In this document: positions 1-8,179 of the stretch, in pieces
How positions within the stretch are numbered: the first letter of the stretch is position 1
Layout: every line of letters begins with the position of its first letter
Assembly: GCA_016788585.1 (NCBI GenBank)
Contig: JAEURP010000007.1
Span: 188,001-252,000, forward strand
Reading direction: 5' to 3'
Source: Chthonomonas sp.
GTDB lineage: Bacteria; Armatimonadota; Fimbriimonadia; Fimbriimonadales; Fimbriimonadaceae
Length of the DNA stretch: 64,000 bases
The notes under the pieces: model-generated
Database searches by the model: none
The model's input: the letters and a program-made list of their open reading frames with translations, nothing else
Told to the model about the DNA's origin: nothing
Translations under genes and position numbers: made by a program

Positions 1-64
1 GAGCACCGACGAGGGCAAGACCTGGAAGCTCAACTGGCACCTGCGCTACACGCGCGTAAAGTAG
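1..64 (+). CDS. 3' end of a truncated CDS, unknown product
   Basis: Only the last 20 codons are present, read in the frame that starts at base 2 and ends with TAG at 62-64. The fragment carries S-T-D-E-G-K-T-W, which resembles an Asp-box (SxDxGxTW) as found in BNR/sialidase-like repeats, and ends in Y-T-R-V-K. Too little remains to assign a function. The next gene is convergent. Confidence 0.5.
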   Translation, partial: STDEGKTWKLNWHLRYTRVK

Positions 65-140
65 CCCGTCCGGGATGACGATTCTGCGAAAAAAGGGGCG
101 AGCCGAAGCCCGCCCGACATGAAACCCCAGATAGAAGTCG

Positions 141-785
141 TTACGCGGCCAGTTGGATGACCTCGCCCGAGCCGCCGTCGGCCCAGATGTCGATGCCATT
201 GCTCGGCGCGGAGACCGAGGCGCCGCGGATCGCGACCACGCGGATGTAAAGCGGCGTGCCGGGGTTGCCCGAGATCGTCGCCTTGGTCTTGGTGGTCGTA
301 AAGGCAACCGACCAAGCGCCGGTCGTGCCCTCGCGGGTTTGAATGTTGTAAACCGTGCCGCTCTTGTTGCCGCCTCGCTTCCAGGTGAGGTCGATAAGAC
401 CGGTTCCGCTGAAGCTGAACGAGAGGTTCGTCGGCGGGACAGCCGGAGTCTGCGAGCCCTGAGTTTGGTGCGGAGGCACGTTCATATCGGCAAGAACCGA
501 GTCCTTGATCGCTGGGTTAGCACGCCAAGTCTTCGCGTACTGGGCGATTTGCTCGCGAACAACTGAAGCCGATTCGTTTTTGGCCGATACGGCGGCCTTC
601 GAGGCTAGCTTCGCGGCATCGACGCTGTCCATGTCCAGCGTAAACGTGTCGAAGAGCTCGCCCAAAGCTTCAATCTCGGGGGCAGTGAGGCCGAGGTCGT
701 CCGCGTTGGCGGTGGCGTTGGCCAGAAATGTTGGAAGTTGCGCCTTCAGGGCAACATCGCTTCGTGTTTCAGTTATAAACGGCAT
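141..785 (-). CDS. Fibronectin type III domain protein, hypothetical
   Basis: A 214-residue protein of unknown function. The N-terminal 110 residues look helical and Ala-rich, and resemble the helical heads of fibronectin-III proteins seen in Planctomycetes and related phyla. A proline-rich linker (PAVPPTNLS) leads into a C-terminal domain with the beta-strand pattern of a fibronectin type III fold (IDLTWKRGG, VYNIQTREG, LYIRVVAI). I chose the ATG at 785 because GGAG lies about 10 nt upstream; the frame stays open to 944, but that extension runs into the 21-bp repeat. There is no signal peptide. The head-plus-FnIII arrangement suggests a binding or structural role, which is inference. Confidence 0.7.
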   Translation of the reverse strand: MPFITETRSDVALKAQLPTFLANATANADDLGLTAPEIEALGELFDTFTLDMDSVDAAKLASKAAVSAKNESASVVREQIAQYAKTWRANPAIKDSVLADMNVPPHQTQGSQTPAVPPTNLSFSFSGTGLIDLTWKRGGNKSGTVYNIQTREGTTGAWSVAFTTTKTKATISGNPGTPLYIRVVAIRGASVSAPSNGIDIWADGGSGEVIQLAA

Positions 786-899
786 GATTGCTGTTCTCCA
801 GAGCTGCATTTGACGGCCCTTCATTGAATTTATTGGCACACTAGCGCAAAAACTGGAGTCTCGCAGAAGAATTGCGTGAAAAACGAAGACATTTCCCTG

Positions 900-1067
900 C
901 CCGCGCAAGACATTTGCGAGCACGCAAATTGGTTCCGCGGTCACGCAAATTCTTTCCGCGTGCAGGAAAAACTCTTGCGCGGGCAGGGAATTTTGTTTCT
1001 CGGGCTGGCAAATGTTGTGCGCGGGCAGGGAAAAGTGTTACGCAAGCAGGGAGATGGTTTGAGTTGA
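900..1067. repeat. Degenerate 21-bp tandem repeat, about 8 copies
   Basis: The 430-base gap between the FnIII gene and the next gene holds a head-to-tail array with an exact 21-base period. Clear units start at 921, 942, 963, 984, 1005, 1026 and 1047, and a poorer one at 900. Shared elements are CAGGGAA or CACGCAA at the start of each unit and GCGCGGG near its end. The units are diverged from one another but no insertion or deletion breaks the period. Because 21 is a multiple of three, stop-free frames cross the array and spell heptads such as A-R-A-G-K. It is probably non-coding. I see nothing else in 786-1215. Confidence 0.85.
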
Positions 1068-1215
1068 AGGCCGGAGGAAGGATGCGACCTGCGATGAACT
1101 GAGGCAGGTCGCTTGAGTACTTCTCGCTTGGCAGATTGGGATATCTTTGGCGACGGCTCAGAAATGTCTACAAAAGTTTGGTGCTTGTGAACCGATTGAT
1201 GTAACATTGCATTAC

Positions 1216-2427
1216 ATGGTTCTCGCTAACCTTGCGCTTGCAACTCTCTTGACCGATCCAACGGTCACGATTTCGGTTATTCCTGTACCTCCCTCCGGCT
1301 GGGAGGATTTGGTCGCAATTAGCAATCCCGTCAGCACTTCAACAAATCCAAGTATTTACCGAGTGATTACCCGCCGAAAGCAAGTGGCAACGGGCCCACT
1401 GCCGCTCGTCTACACACAGTTCCCGGGCATGGCCGCGCTATTTGGATATACAGTCTCTGTCAACCTTGTTCTTCCTCCTCCAACTGGGGATGATCCGATT
1501 AACAAGCCGGTCCACTTGGAAGGTTGGAATTTCATGTATGTGGAGGCACAGCACAATGTTGAGACTGATACTCCTGGTGGAAGCTCATCAGTTACTCGTT
1601 CCTGGCTTACAATGCCAAGGTTTATCGATCATCCTGCAAACAGCCCGATCCCTCTTGATGGAACTATTGCCGCAAGCGTAGCTGGGGCCGGAACTCCAGC
1701 ACAAAGAAAGCCGCAATCCGGCCGCTATCAATATCGTCGGATCGAGTCTTCCCGTTGGGGCGCAACTCCAAATGGTGGACGTTCCGCCACATTCATTTTT
1801 AATCTTGCACAGGGAATGAATCTGTCCCTACCCTTCGTTGGTCAAACGGCGTTGTCTTTTGGAGAGCATGAATTCGAGTTCTCGACTTTCACGGGTGCTT
1901 CAGGCACGAGTACGTCCGCATCTGGTACCGTAGTGCCCATAATTCCCAGCCTGCCAGGCGCTACGGTTCCACCGCTGGAAGGAGGTGTTACGATTCGACC
2001 AACATCTGGAGGATCAGTTTCCAACACAGGCACAACTTTTGTACCAGATAAGCCTGTGGACTTCCCAACCCCTTTCTTTACCGGCGGATCTTATAATGTC
2101 ATCTTCTCGACTCCCAGGTACATTTCGGTATTGGTACCCGATGAAGTAGTCGTTGGTGGAGGTCGGCAAACCCCGATAGAGGTGGAACTAATCCCTGGTG
2201 ACATTGATAGTAGTGGCGAGATTGATGCGGCGGACCTTGATGCCGCAATTGCGGCTTTTGGTAAGTCGGTCGGTGACGCCGATTGGGGGAAATATGATCC
2301 CACTTCACGAATTGTGCCGTTTTGGGCCGATGTTGACTACTCGGGAGAGGTTGATGCGGCCGATAACGATGTCATTATCGCAAACTTTGGGGCCGAGGAT
2401 GCAACCTTCCCACCGCCAGTGGAGTAG
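1216..2427 (+). CDS. Hypothetical protein with C-terminal dockerin-like calcium loops
   Basis: About 403 residues. The body is beta-rich and Pro/Thr/Ser-rich and matches no family I recognise. The last 75 residues hold two EF-hand-like loops of dockerin type, GDIDSSGEIDAADLD and ADVDYSGEVDAADND, each followed by a short helix ending in FG. The same module ends the protein at 35.9-37.1 kb. Such tails are common on exported proteins of Armatimonadota and Planctomycetes, and their role there is unclear. The start is uncertain: ATG 1216 gives a short hydrophobic N-terminus (MVLANLALATLL), while a TTG at 1147 is also in frame; neither has a good ribosome-binding site. Export is likely but not proven. 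Confidence 0.65.
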   Translation: MVLANLALATLLTDPTVTISVIPVPPSGWEDLVAISNPVSTSTNPSIYRVITRRKQVATGPLPLVYTQFPGMAALFGYTVSVNLVLPPPTGDDPINKPVHLEGWNFMYVEAQHNVETDTPGGSSSVTRSWLTMPRFIDHPANSPIPLDGTIAASVAGAGTPAQRKPQSGRYQYRRIESSRWGATPNGGRSATFIFNLAQGMNLSLPFVGQTALSFGEHEFEFSTFTGASGTSTSASGTVVPIIPSLPGATVPPLEGGVTIRPTSGGSVSNTGTTFVPDKPVDFPTPFFTGGSYNVIFSTPRYISVLVPDEVVVGGGRQTPIEVELIPGDIDSSGEIDAADLDAAIAAFGKSVGDADWGKYDPTSRIVPFWADVDYSGEVDAADNDVIIANFGAEDATFPPPVE

Positions 2428-2445
2428 ACGACTCAATCTGATCGG

Positions 2446-2475
2446 TTGAGCTCGAGCCCCGTTCTGAGCTAAAAT
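2446..2475 (+). promoter_or_regulatory. Promoter of the acyl-CoA dehydrogenase gene, leaderless type
   Basis: TTGAGC at 2446-2451 and TAAAAT at 2470-2475 are separated by 18 bases. The GTG at 2482 begins 7 bases after the -10 box, where transcription would start, so the message is probably leaderless. Confidence 0.55.
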
Positions 2476-2481
2476 AGCGCC

Positions 2482-3663
2482 GTGCCAACGCTTAGCCAGT
2501 CTCAGCGCCGAGACGAATCCATGTTTTTGAACCTCACCGACGAGGAGATTCAGTTTCTCGACCAGGTTCGCGACTTCGTAGCCAACGAGGTTTTGCCCAA
2601 CACGCGCGAGTGGGAGACGAATACGGCGTTTCCGGACGACATCTGGCCGCGGCTGGGCGAGCTTGGGCTCCTCGGCATGACCATGCCCAAGCAATGGGGC
2701 GGGCGCGAGTACTCTTGCTCGGCCTATGTGGAGGCCTGCCGCGAGCTGGCCAAGGGCGACCCCGCGCTGAGCATGAACATCGCCGCGATCAATGCGCTTT
2801 GCATCGGGCACATCGTGGTCTTTGGCACGCCCGAGCAGAAGGACAAGTACCTGCCCGGCATCGCGAAGGGCGACATCAAGCTGGCATGGGGCCTTACCGA
2901 GCCCGACGCCGGTTCCGACGCACGGCGCGTTCGCTCTGCTGCTACCGCAATTAGTGGTCGTGATGGCTGGTTCCACCTGAACGGCGAGAAGATGTTCATT
3001 ACCAATGGCGGCAAGGCCGATCTGATCATCATCGCCGCGAACTGCGATCCTTCGATTAGCGCTGACGGCAAGAGCGCCTGGCTGATGGAAACCAACCAAC
3101 CGGGCTGGGAGCTTCTGGAGCGCATCCACACGATCGGCGTGCGCGCCAGCAACACCGTGCGCTTCAAGATGACCAACGCCGAGGCCTGGCACACGCCCTG
3201 TACGTTCACGGAAGCGATCGGGCTTTTGTACCGCGGACGGCTTGGTATCGCCGCGATGGCGCTGGGAATCGCCGAGAAGGCGCACGAGCTTTCTTCGGCT
3301 TACTCGACCGAGCGCGAGCAGTTCAACCGCAAGCTGTGCGACATGCAGAGCGTGCAGAACATGATCGCGGACAGCGAAATGGAGATCGAAGCCGCGCGGC
3401 TGCTCTTGCAAAAGGGCGCGACGCTTTATGATCAGGGCAAGGACGTGGTGAAGGCGAGCTCGATGGCTAAGCTTTACGCGAGCGAAGTGGCGAACATGGT
3501 GACGAACAATGCGATTCAGATTCACGGCGGCCGCGGAATGACCTTCGAGTACCTCGTAGAGAAGCTCTGGCGCGACGCGAAACTGACCGAAATCGGTGAA
3601 GGTTGCAGCGAGATTCAGCGCATGGTCATCGCGAAACAAGTGATCAAGAGTTTGCCTGCGTAA
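2482..3663 (+). CDS. Acyl-CoA dehydrogenase
   Basis: FAD-dependent enzyme that oxidises acyl-CoA to 2-enoyl-CoA and passes electrons to electron-transfer flavoprotein (beta-oxidation or amino-acid catabolism). From GTG 2482 it has 393 residues, the usual family size. Visible signatures are the middle-domain motif LTEPDAGSDA, IHGGRGM near the C-terminus, and EGCSEIQRMVIAK, which carries the glutamate found as the catalytic base in most members. Starting at ATG 2521 (MFLNLTDEE) is the conservative alternative, but a good promoter ends 6 nt before GTG 2482. The exact acyl substrate cannot be read from sequence. It stands alone between two unrelated genes. Confidence 0.93.
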   Translation: MPTLSQSQRRDESMFLNLTDEEIQFLDQVRDFVANEVLPNTREWETNTAFPDDIWPRLGELGLLGMTMPKQWGGREYSCSAYVEACRELAKGDPALSMNIAAINALCIGHIVVFGTPEQKDKYLPGIAKGDIKLAWGLTEPDAGSDARRVRSAATAISGRDGWFHLNGEKMFITNGGKADLIIIAANCDPSISADGKSAWLMETNQPGWELLERIHTIGVRASNTVRFKMTNAEAWHTPCTFTEAIGLLYRGRLGIAAMALGIAEKAHELSSAYSTEREQFNRKLCDMQSVQNMIADSEMEIEAARLLLQKGATLYDQGKDVVKASSMAKLYASEVANMVTNNAIQIHGGRGMTFEYLVEKLWRDAKLTEIGEGCSEIQRMVIAKQVIKSLPA

Positions 3664-3714
3664 TAAAAGTCCAGGCAATCCGTCTTAGAACTGAATAAAC
3701 TGAGAATAAGATTC

Positions 3715-4740
3715 ATGCTAACCGCCCTCCTGCTATCGACCGCCATTGTGGGCCAGGCCAGCCCAGCGCCATCCAATACCGCTATCTTGTTGAACCGAAA
3801 ATTCGTCAAGGGCGAATACAACTTCTACAAGATGAACGCGTTGTTGGTCGTGGAGATCAAGGAGAAGGGCCTCGATACCTTCTTGCCATCGGAAGTTGGC
3901 TACGAGTACAGCTTTAATACGACCGTGAAGTCGCTCGATGAGGACGGTAACGCGAGCATGCGCTATGAGCGTGGCCCGACCTATCGTATCGACAGTGATA
4001 GCGAAAACCTGGGAACGAAAAAGGTCAAAGAAAGCGATCCCTTTAAGCTCGATATGATTTTGAGCCCAATCAACCACTTCATCGAAGTAAAGGAAGTGAA
4101 GGCACCAACCAAGCCTGCGCCGAAGCTAATGGCGATGCGGCCGCAGCAGGAAGTCTCGCCTACGACGATCACGCAGATTTTGGCGGGTAGCTACATCATG
4201 GAGCTTTATCGCCTATCGCTCTTTATTGGCTCTCTGGACAGCGCCTTTGACTTCAGCCCCAAGCTTCCGGATGATCCGGTGAAGGTGGGTGACACGTGGC
4301 TGACGACCGTGAGCTACCAGCCGCAAAAGACGGGCGCAAGCAGCCAAACCATGGTGCAGCGACTCGACATGAAGTATCGCTACGATGGCCCAAAAACGGT
4401 TGGAAACAAGAAGGTCGAGCGTGTCAGCGCGACCTTAAGCCTCGATAGCGAGCTAACATCCTTCATCAATAGTCAGTTTGGAATGTCGGCGAGCACGAGC
4501 CCAATCAAGGGTATGCGATTGACTTTCAAGTCCGACATTACATTTGATTTGGAACCCAAGACCTTCAAGACGCTCCGGGGCCAAGCGCTCTCGAACGGAA
4601 CCGTCAAGCTGGATTGGAAAGGAGAGGAGGGGACCTTCGCGGAGCGCAAGTGGACGGGAGAATCGAACTTTGAGCTCGCCGGGACGAAGATAGTTAAGGT
4701 GCCTGCCTCAGGAGGCGGGCGTCAAAGCCGAGCCCGATAA
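3715..4740 (+). CDS. Secreted hypothetical protein
   Basis: A 341-residue protein with a short signal peptide (MLTALLLSTAIVGQAS) followed by a beta-rich body with many alternating charged and hydrophobic strands. No catalytic motif is evident. Repeated wording such as GDTWLTTVSYQ and KVERVSATLSLDSELTSF resembles periplasmic proteins of the DUF6263 kind, but this is only a resemblance. The C-terminal Gly/Arg-rich end (GGGRQSRAR) overlaps the probable start region of the HD-GYP gene that follows. A periplasmic or outer-membrane-associated location is likely. Confidence 0.65.
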   Translation: MLTALLLSTAIVGQASPAPSNTAILLNRKFVKGEYNFYKMNALLVVEIKEKGLDTFLPSEVGYEYSFNTTVKSLDEDGNASMRYERGPTYRIDSDSENLGTKKVKESDPFKLDMILSPINHFIEVKEVKAPTKPAPKLMAMRPQQEVSPTTITQILAGSYIMELYRLSLFIGSLDSAFDFSPKLPDDPVKVGDTWLTTVSYQPQKTGASSQTMVQRLDMKYRYDGPKTVGNKKVERVSATLSLDSELTSFINSQFGMSASTSPIKGMRLTFKSDITFDLEPKTFKTLRGQALSNGTVKLDWKGEEGTFAERKWTGESNFELAGTKIVKVPASGGGRQSRAR

Positions 4741-4840
4741 CCGAGTTCGAATTGGGCTCTCTCTGACCGCGCTGGTCGCGATTGCCGCGATAGGTTGGCT
4801 TTCACCAGTTGGTCAAATCCTCTGGCCCGCCGCCGCAGTC

Positions 4841-5950
4841 TTGTTCTTCTGCGCACTCTTTGCCGAGATGCGCCCGGTTCACTTTTTGCGAGAGGGTGTC
4901 TTTCTGTCGCTTTCGCTTCCGTTCTTGGCGGGCTTACTTTTTACCGGTGGTCCCCTGGCTTCGCTGGTTGGCGAGGTCGTCGTCTTGTTGCTTGCGACAG
5001 TAGTCCGGCCAGGACGCCGCAAGGTGTTTTGGCTGGGACTAAATCTCCCCATTGTGATGACTTCTTCTGCCCTTGGTGGACTAAGCTGGTGGGCGCTAGG
5101 CGGGCAGCATTGGTCGCTGAGAATGGCCGCCTTCTTCGGTAGTTACTTGGTTGTGAACTACTTGCTCGTAAACTGGATGAACCGACAGATGGGCGCTCAA
5201 CACTTCGGGAGTCATGCGCTCGACGGATTGCGATCTGCGGTTCTTTGCTTTGGGGTCTACCTACTCACAGCGATAGGCATCGGTGTCTCGTTGCGTGGAG
5301 ATGCTCTTTGGATCGTTCCAATGATCCTAATCCCCATTGAGCTCCTGAGACGGATTATCTCGGAGCACAAGCTAATGGATGACCAGGCTTACGAGACGAT
5401 GGTCGCGCTCACCGTGATGCTGCAACGGGCCCATCCCTACACACATGGGCACTTGGAGAGAGTGGGGCGGCTTGCAGAAGACGTCGGGCGGCGCCTCGGG
5501 CTTCCGGCAACTCGCGCCACTCTTCTGCGAAAAGCGGCGGTTCTTCATGACATTGGCAAGATCGGCATCGATGAAGAAGTTCTCGACAAACCGACAAAGC
5601 TGACCGAAGCCGAGTACGAGCACGTGAAGCAGCACTCTGAGTTTGGGGCAAGAATTCTGAGCCACAGCGACCGGTTTCAGGCGATTGTCCCTTGGATCAA
5701 GCATCATCACGAGCGTCCGGACGGCAATGGTTATCCTTCGCGGTTAGGTGATAAGGAGATTCCGCTGGAGAGTAAGGTAATCGCAGTGAGCGACGCCTAC
5801 GACGCGATGGCGGGTACGGAAAAGCGCTCCTATCGAGACTCCATGACGCCCGAAGAGGCTATTGCTGAGTTGGAAAGGTGCTCTGGCACGCAATTCGATC
5901 GGCGCGTTGTTGAGGTGTTTATCGAGGCGTTGCGGGGAGGTGTCGCATGA
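4841..5950 (+). CDS. Membrane-anchored HD-GYP domain phosphohydrolase, start unresolved
   Basis: The N-terminal half is a membrane sensor with about five to six hydrophobic helices. The C-terminal half is an HD-GYP domain with LHDIGKIGI (HD pair) and HHHERPDGNGYP (the extended HHExxxGxGYP motif), so it is probably an active cyclic-di-GMP phosphodiesterase. The coordinate given is the first permitted start (TTG 4841), but the frame is open back to 4694 and encodes another obvious transmembrane segment (IGLSLTALVAIAAIGWL), so the real protein starts further upstream. AGGAGG at 4710-4715 sits 5 nt before an in-frame GTC at 4721; no ATG, GTG or TTG is available there. It overlaps the next HD gene by ATGA. 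Confidence 0.85.
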   Translation: MFFCALFAEMRPVHFLREGVFLSLSLPFLAGLLFTGGPLASLVGEVVVLLLATVVRPGRRKVFWLGLNLPIVMTSSALGGLSWWALGGQHWSLRMAAFFGSYLVVNYLLVNWMNRQMGAQHFGSHALDGLRSAVLCFGVYLLTAIGIGVSLRGDALWIVPMILIPIELLRRIISEHKLMDDQAYETMVALTVMLQRAHPYTHGHLERVGRLAEDVGRRLGLPATRATLLRKAAVLHDIGKIGIDEEVLDKPTKLTEAEYEHVKQHSEFGARILSHSDRFQAIVPWIKHHHERPDGNGYPSRLGDKEIPLESKVIAVSDAYDAMAGTEKRSYRDSMTPEEAIAELERCSGTQFDRRVVEVFIEALRGGVA

Positions 5951-6576
5951 GCCTGGGGGCGATCATCGTTCTTGCGGCAATCATCGGTTGCTCAGCGCTG
6001 ATGCTCTGGATCGTCTTGGTAGTTCTGCCGAAACGGCAACAGGATCAGCAGACCAGCTTACTGAAGGTCTTTGGAGCCGCTGTCGAGCTGAGATTCCCCG
6101 GACATGAGGGTATGACCGACCGGGTAGCCAATCTTTGCGTGGAGGTAGGTCGGGAACTCGGATTGTGTGAGCAAGGACTCCGACAACTCGAACAGGCGGC
6201 ACGGCTTCGCGACATCGGCCTTTGCGCGATTCCTTGGAAGCTAGTCAATGAACGGCCGCAAAGCGACTGGACGCAGGCGGAGCGAGCTACTTACGACCGG
6301 CACAGCGAGGTGAGCGGGGCAATGCTGGAAATGGTGCCGTCACTTTCAGATCTAGCGGCAATTGTTCGGCATCACCATGCCCCATTCAACGCCGCCGATG
6401 TTCCGCTAGCGGCGAGGATCATCGCAGTTGTCGATACGTACGTCGTCTGTGACCGCCAACAGGGAAGTCTCGTGGCGAGAACTCTCCTCGACCAACAAAA
6501 GGGAGAAGCCCTCGACCCCCACGTGGTCGAGGCATGCTTCCGAGTGCTACCATCCGATCGTGTCGCAAGCGCTTAA
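5947..6576 (+). CDS. Degenerate HD/HD-GYP-like protein with one membrane helix
   Basis: A 209-residue protein that begins with a single hydrophobic helix (IIVLAAIIGCSALMLWIVLVVL). The rest keeps the HD-GYP layout but has lost key residues: the HD pair reads R-D (LRDIGLCAIP), and the region equivalent to HHExxxGxGYP reads HHHAPFNAADVPLAARI without the GYP loop. IIAVVDTYVV matches the helix that normally carries D-x-Y-D-A-M. It overlaps the complete HD-GYP gene by ATGA, so the two are probably made together. A regulatory partner without catalysis is the simplest reading. Confidence 0.75.
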   Translation: MSLGAIIVLAAIIGCSALMLWIVLVVLPKRQQDQQTSLLKVFGAAVELRFPGHEGMTDRVANLCVEVGRELGLCEQGLRQLEQAARLRDIGLCAIPWKLVNERPQSDWTQAERATYDRHSEVSGAMLEMVPSLSDLAAIVRHHHAPFNAADVPLAARIIAVVDTYVVCDRQQGSLVARTLLDQQKGEALDPHVVEACFRVLPSDRVASA

Positions 6577-8179
6577 GTTCGGCATCCTTCTCTTCCTTGC
6601 CGCCTTGGCGATTCGCCTAGTCGGCATCGATTGGGGTTTGCCGGGGCCATTGCGCATCACGAGCCTGCACCCCGATGAGCCTATCAATTGGATGGTGACG
6701 CGGCAAGCGGCCGATCTCACGCCGAATTTCTACAACTACGGCACCCTGTTCTTCACGATTCAGAACCTTGCGTTGGGGTTGTTGCACCTTCTCGGTCTGG
6801 GGGTCTCGGCTGATGGAAGCGGCACGACAGCCGGTCTTGCTCAGGAATTTTTAACCGGACGGTTAATGAGCGCTTTAGCTGGAGCGGGCGTTGTTTGGGT
6901 TGTGTGGTCGTTCTTGTTCAAGCGCGTTCATTGGGTAGGCGCGCTTGCTGGGGCTTTGGCCGCGATGCTCTCGCCGGGAATGGTCGTGCACTCGCGGTTC
7001 ATGACCGTGGACGTAATGGCGACGCTGTTCATTGCGTTGTCGCTCTACTGGGCGTGCGAGGCACTTGAGAGCGAGACAATGAGGCCTTTCATCCTGGCTG
7101 GGCTCTTCGCTGGCCTCGCCGCGGGGGCGAAGTACAACGGGATTCTCGCTCTTGCTGCGGTGCTGCCTGCTGTCTGGCTTTCAAAAGAGAGGCTAAAGGT
7201 GGGAGCCGCCGCCCTCGGCACGGCGGTGGTCACTTTTGTCGCTTGCGTCCCTGGCGTGTTCTTGGAATCCGAGGCGTTCATGCGTGATTTCAAGTACGAG
7301 ATGTGGCACACCGGGGCGGGGCATGGCCTGGTGTTCGCCGGGACATCACCAGGCTTTTTCTACCATTGGTCAAATCTGTTCGTGGCAATGGGCTTGTTAC
7401 TCACCTGCATGGGGCTGGTCGGTTTAGGTCGGCTCGCCTATCGGCGAGTGCCATGGGTGTTTGGGCTGCTATTGTTCTTCGTTCTTTACTTCTTGCTTAT
7501 TGGCAAGGCAGAAGTGAAGTTCATGCGCTATGTGTTTCCATTGATTCCGGTGTTGGCCATCGGATTTGGTTGGCTCGTCGGTCGCATGCAAGCGCATCCC
7601 GATCGTCGAAAGTGGTCCTGGGGTGTTGCCCTTGCCATGTGTGCAATTGCTGGAATGGGAAGAGGCGGTTTGGCGGATACGACAACAGCTACCTTCTGTA
7701 TGTTAGGTACTGATCCCCGTGATCTTGCAGCGCTCATCGTCAAGAAAGATGCCAGCGTTGGACTAGTTGCCGACCCGTGGTTTTACACCGCGAGCCTCTA
7801 CCCCGAAACCGTTGCGCCACGCCCCATTCCTTTCGCAGAAAGAGAAAGGGCTCGCCTTGCTCAAACTGCGCCGAGAGTCCTCAGATATATCCCCACAAAT
7901 CCGGATGAGCGAGTGGATTGGGACGTCCGCCTTATCGACGAACTCAAGCCCGATTCAATCGTGTTTAGCTCGTTCGAACAAGAAGGCTACGAGCGTATGC
8001 CCGATGGTTCGCCCGAGAAGCAACGCTACACCGAATTCTGGATTGCGCTCAACCGCGACTACGCTTATCTGGATTTATCCCTATTGGGCAGCGGACTGCC
8101 CGAGGTGCACGACCTCATGTACATTCGTCCTAAGGTTCAGATATGGAAGAGGAAATCGACGAGTTCCTCGACACCTTAG
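6560..8179 (+). CDS. GT39-type polytopic glycosyltransferase
   Basis: About 539 residues with roughly ten membrane segments. Near the N-terminus, after the first helix, lies SLHPDEPINW, matching the acidic first-loop motif (DE) of ArnT/PMT-type GT39 enzymes that transfer sugars from polyprenyl-phosphate donors. Next come YNYGTLFF and the helical run typical of the family; the C-terminal 120 residues are a soluble extracytoplasmic tail. GTG 6560 is chosen because upstream codons fall in the preceding HD gene, whose stop it overlaps by 17 nt. The acceptor is unknown. It is probably co-transcribed with the HD genes before it and the recombinase after it. Confidence 0.8.
   Translation: MSQALKFGILLFLAALAIRLVGIDWGLPGPLRITSLHPDEPINWMVTRQAADLTPNFYNYGTLFFTIQNLALGLLHLLGLGVSADGSGTTAGLAQEFLTGRLMSALAGAGVVWVVWSFLFKRVHWVGALAGALAAMLSPGMVVHSRFMTVDVMATLFIALSLYWACEALESETMRPFILAGLFAGLAAGAKYNGILALAAVLPAVWLSKERLKVGAAALGTAVVTFVACVPGVFLESEAFMRDFKYEMWHTGAGHGLVFAGTSPGFFYHWSNLFVAMGLLLTCMGLVGLGRLAYRRVPWVFGLLLFFVLYFLLIGKAEVKFMRYVFPLIPVLAIGFGWLVGRMQAHPDRRKWSWGVALAMCAIAGMGRGGLADTTTATFCMLGTDPRDLAALIVKKDASVGLVADPWFYTASLYPETVAPRPIPFAERERARLAQTAPRVLRYIPTNPDERVDWDVRLIDELKPDSIVFSSFEQEGYERMPDGSPEKQRYTEFWIALNRDYAYLDLSLLGSGLPEVHDLMYIRPKVQIWKRKSTSSSTP

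Noticed and set aside
141-944. Longer start for the FnIII gene at 944
   Set aside because: The extra residues come from the repeat region and lack a ribosome-binding site; ATG 785 has GGAG upstream.
900-1067. 21-bp array considered as a CRISPR
   Set aside because: Units are contiguous with no spacers, they differ from each other, and no cas gene is in the window.
872-1102. 76-codon frame with ARAGK heptads across the repeat
   Set aside because: All the repetition follows from the 21-bp DNA period, several frames are open and no ribosome-binding site is present.
2305-3678. 457-codon open frame on the minus strand
   Set aside because: It is antisense to the acyl-CoA dehydrogenase, has no family motif and is Arg/His/Leu-rich in the way shadow frames of GC-rich genes are.
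3715-5950. Programmed frameshift fusing the secreted protein to the HD-GYP protein
   Set aside because: A periplasmic domain joined in front of the HD-GYP membrane part is possible, but no slippery site is seen; a misread or unusual start is simpler.
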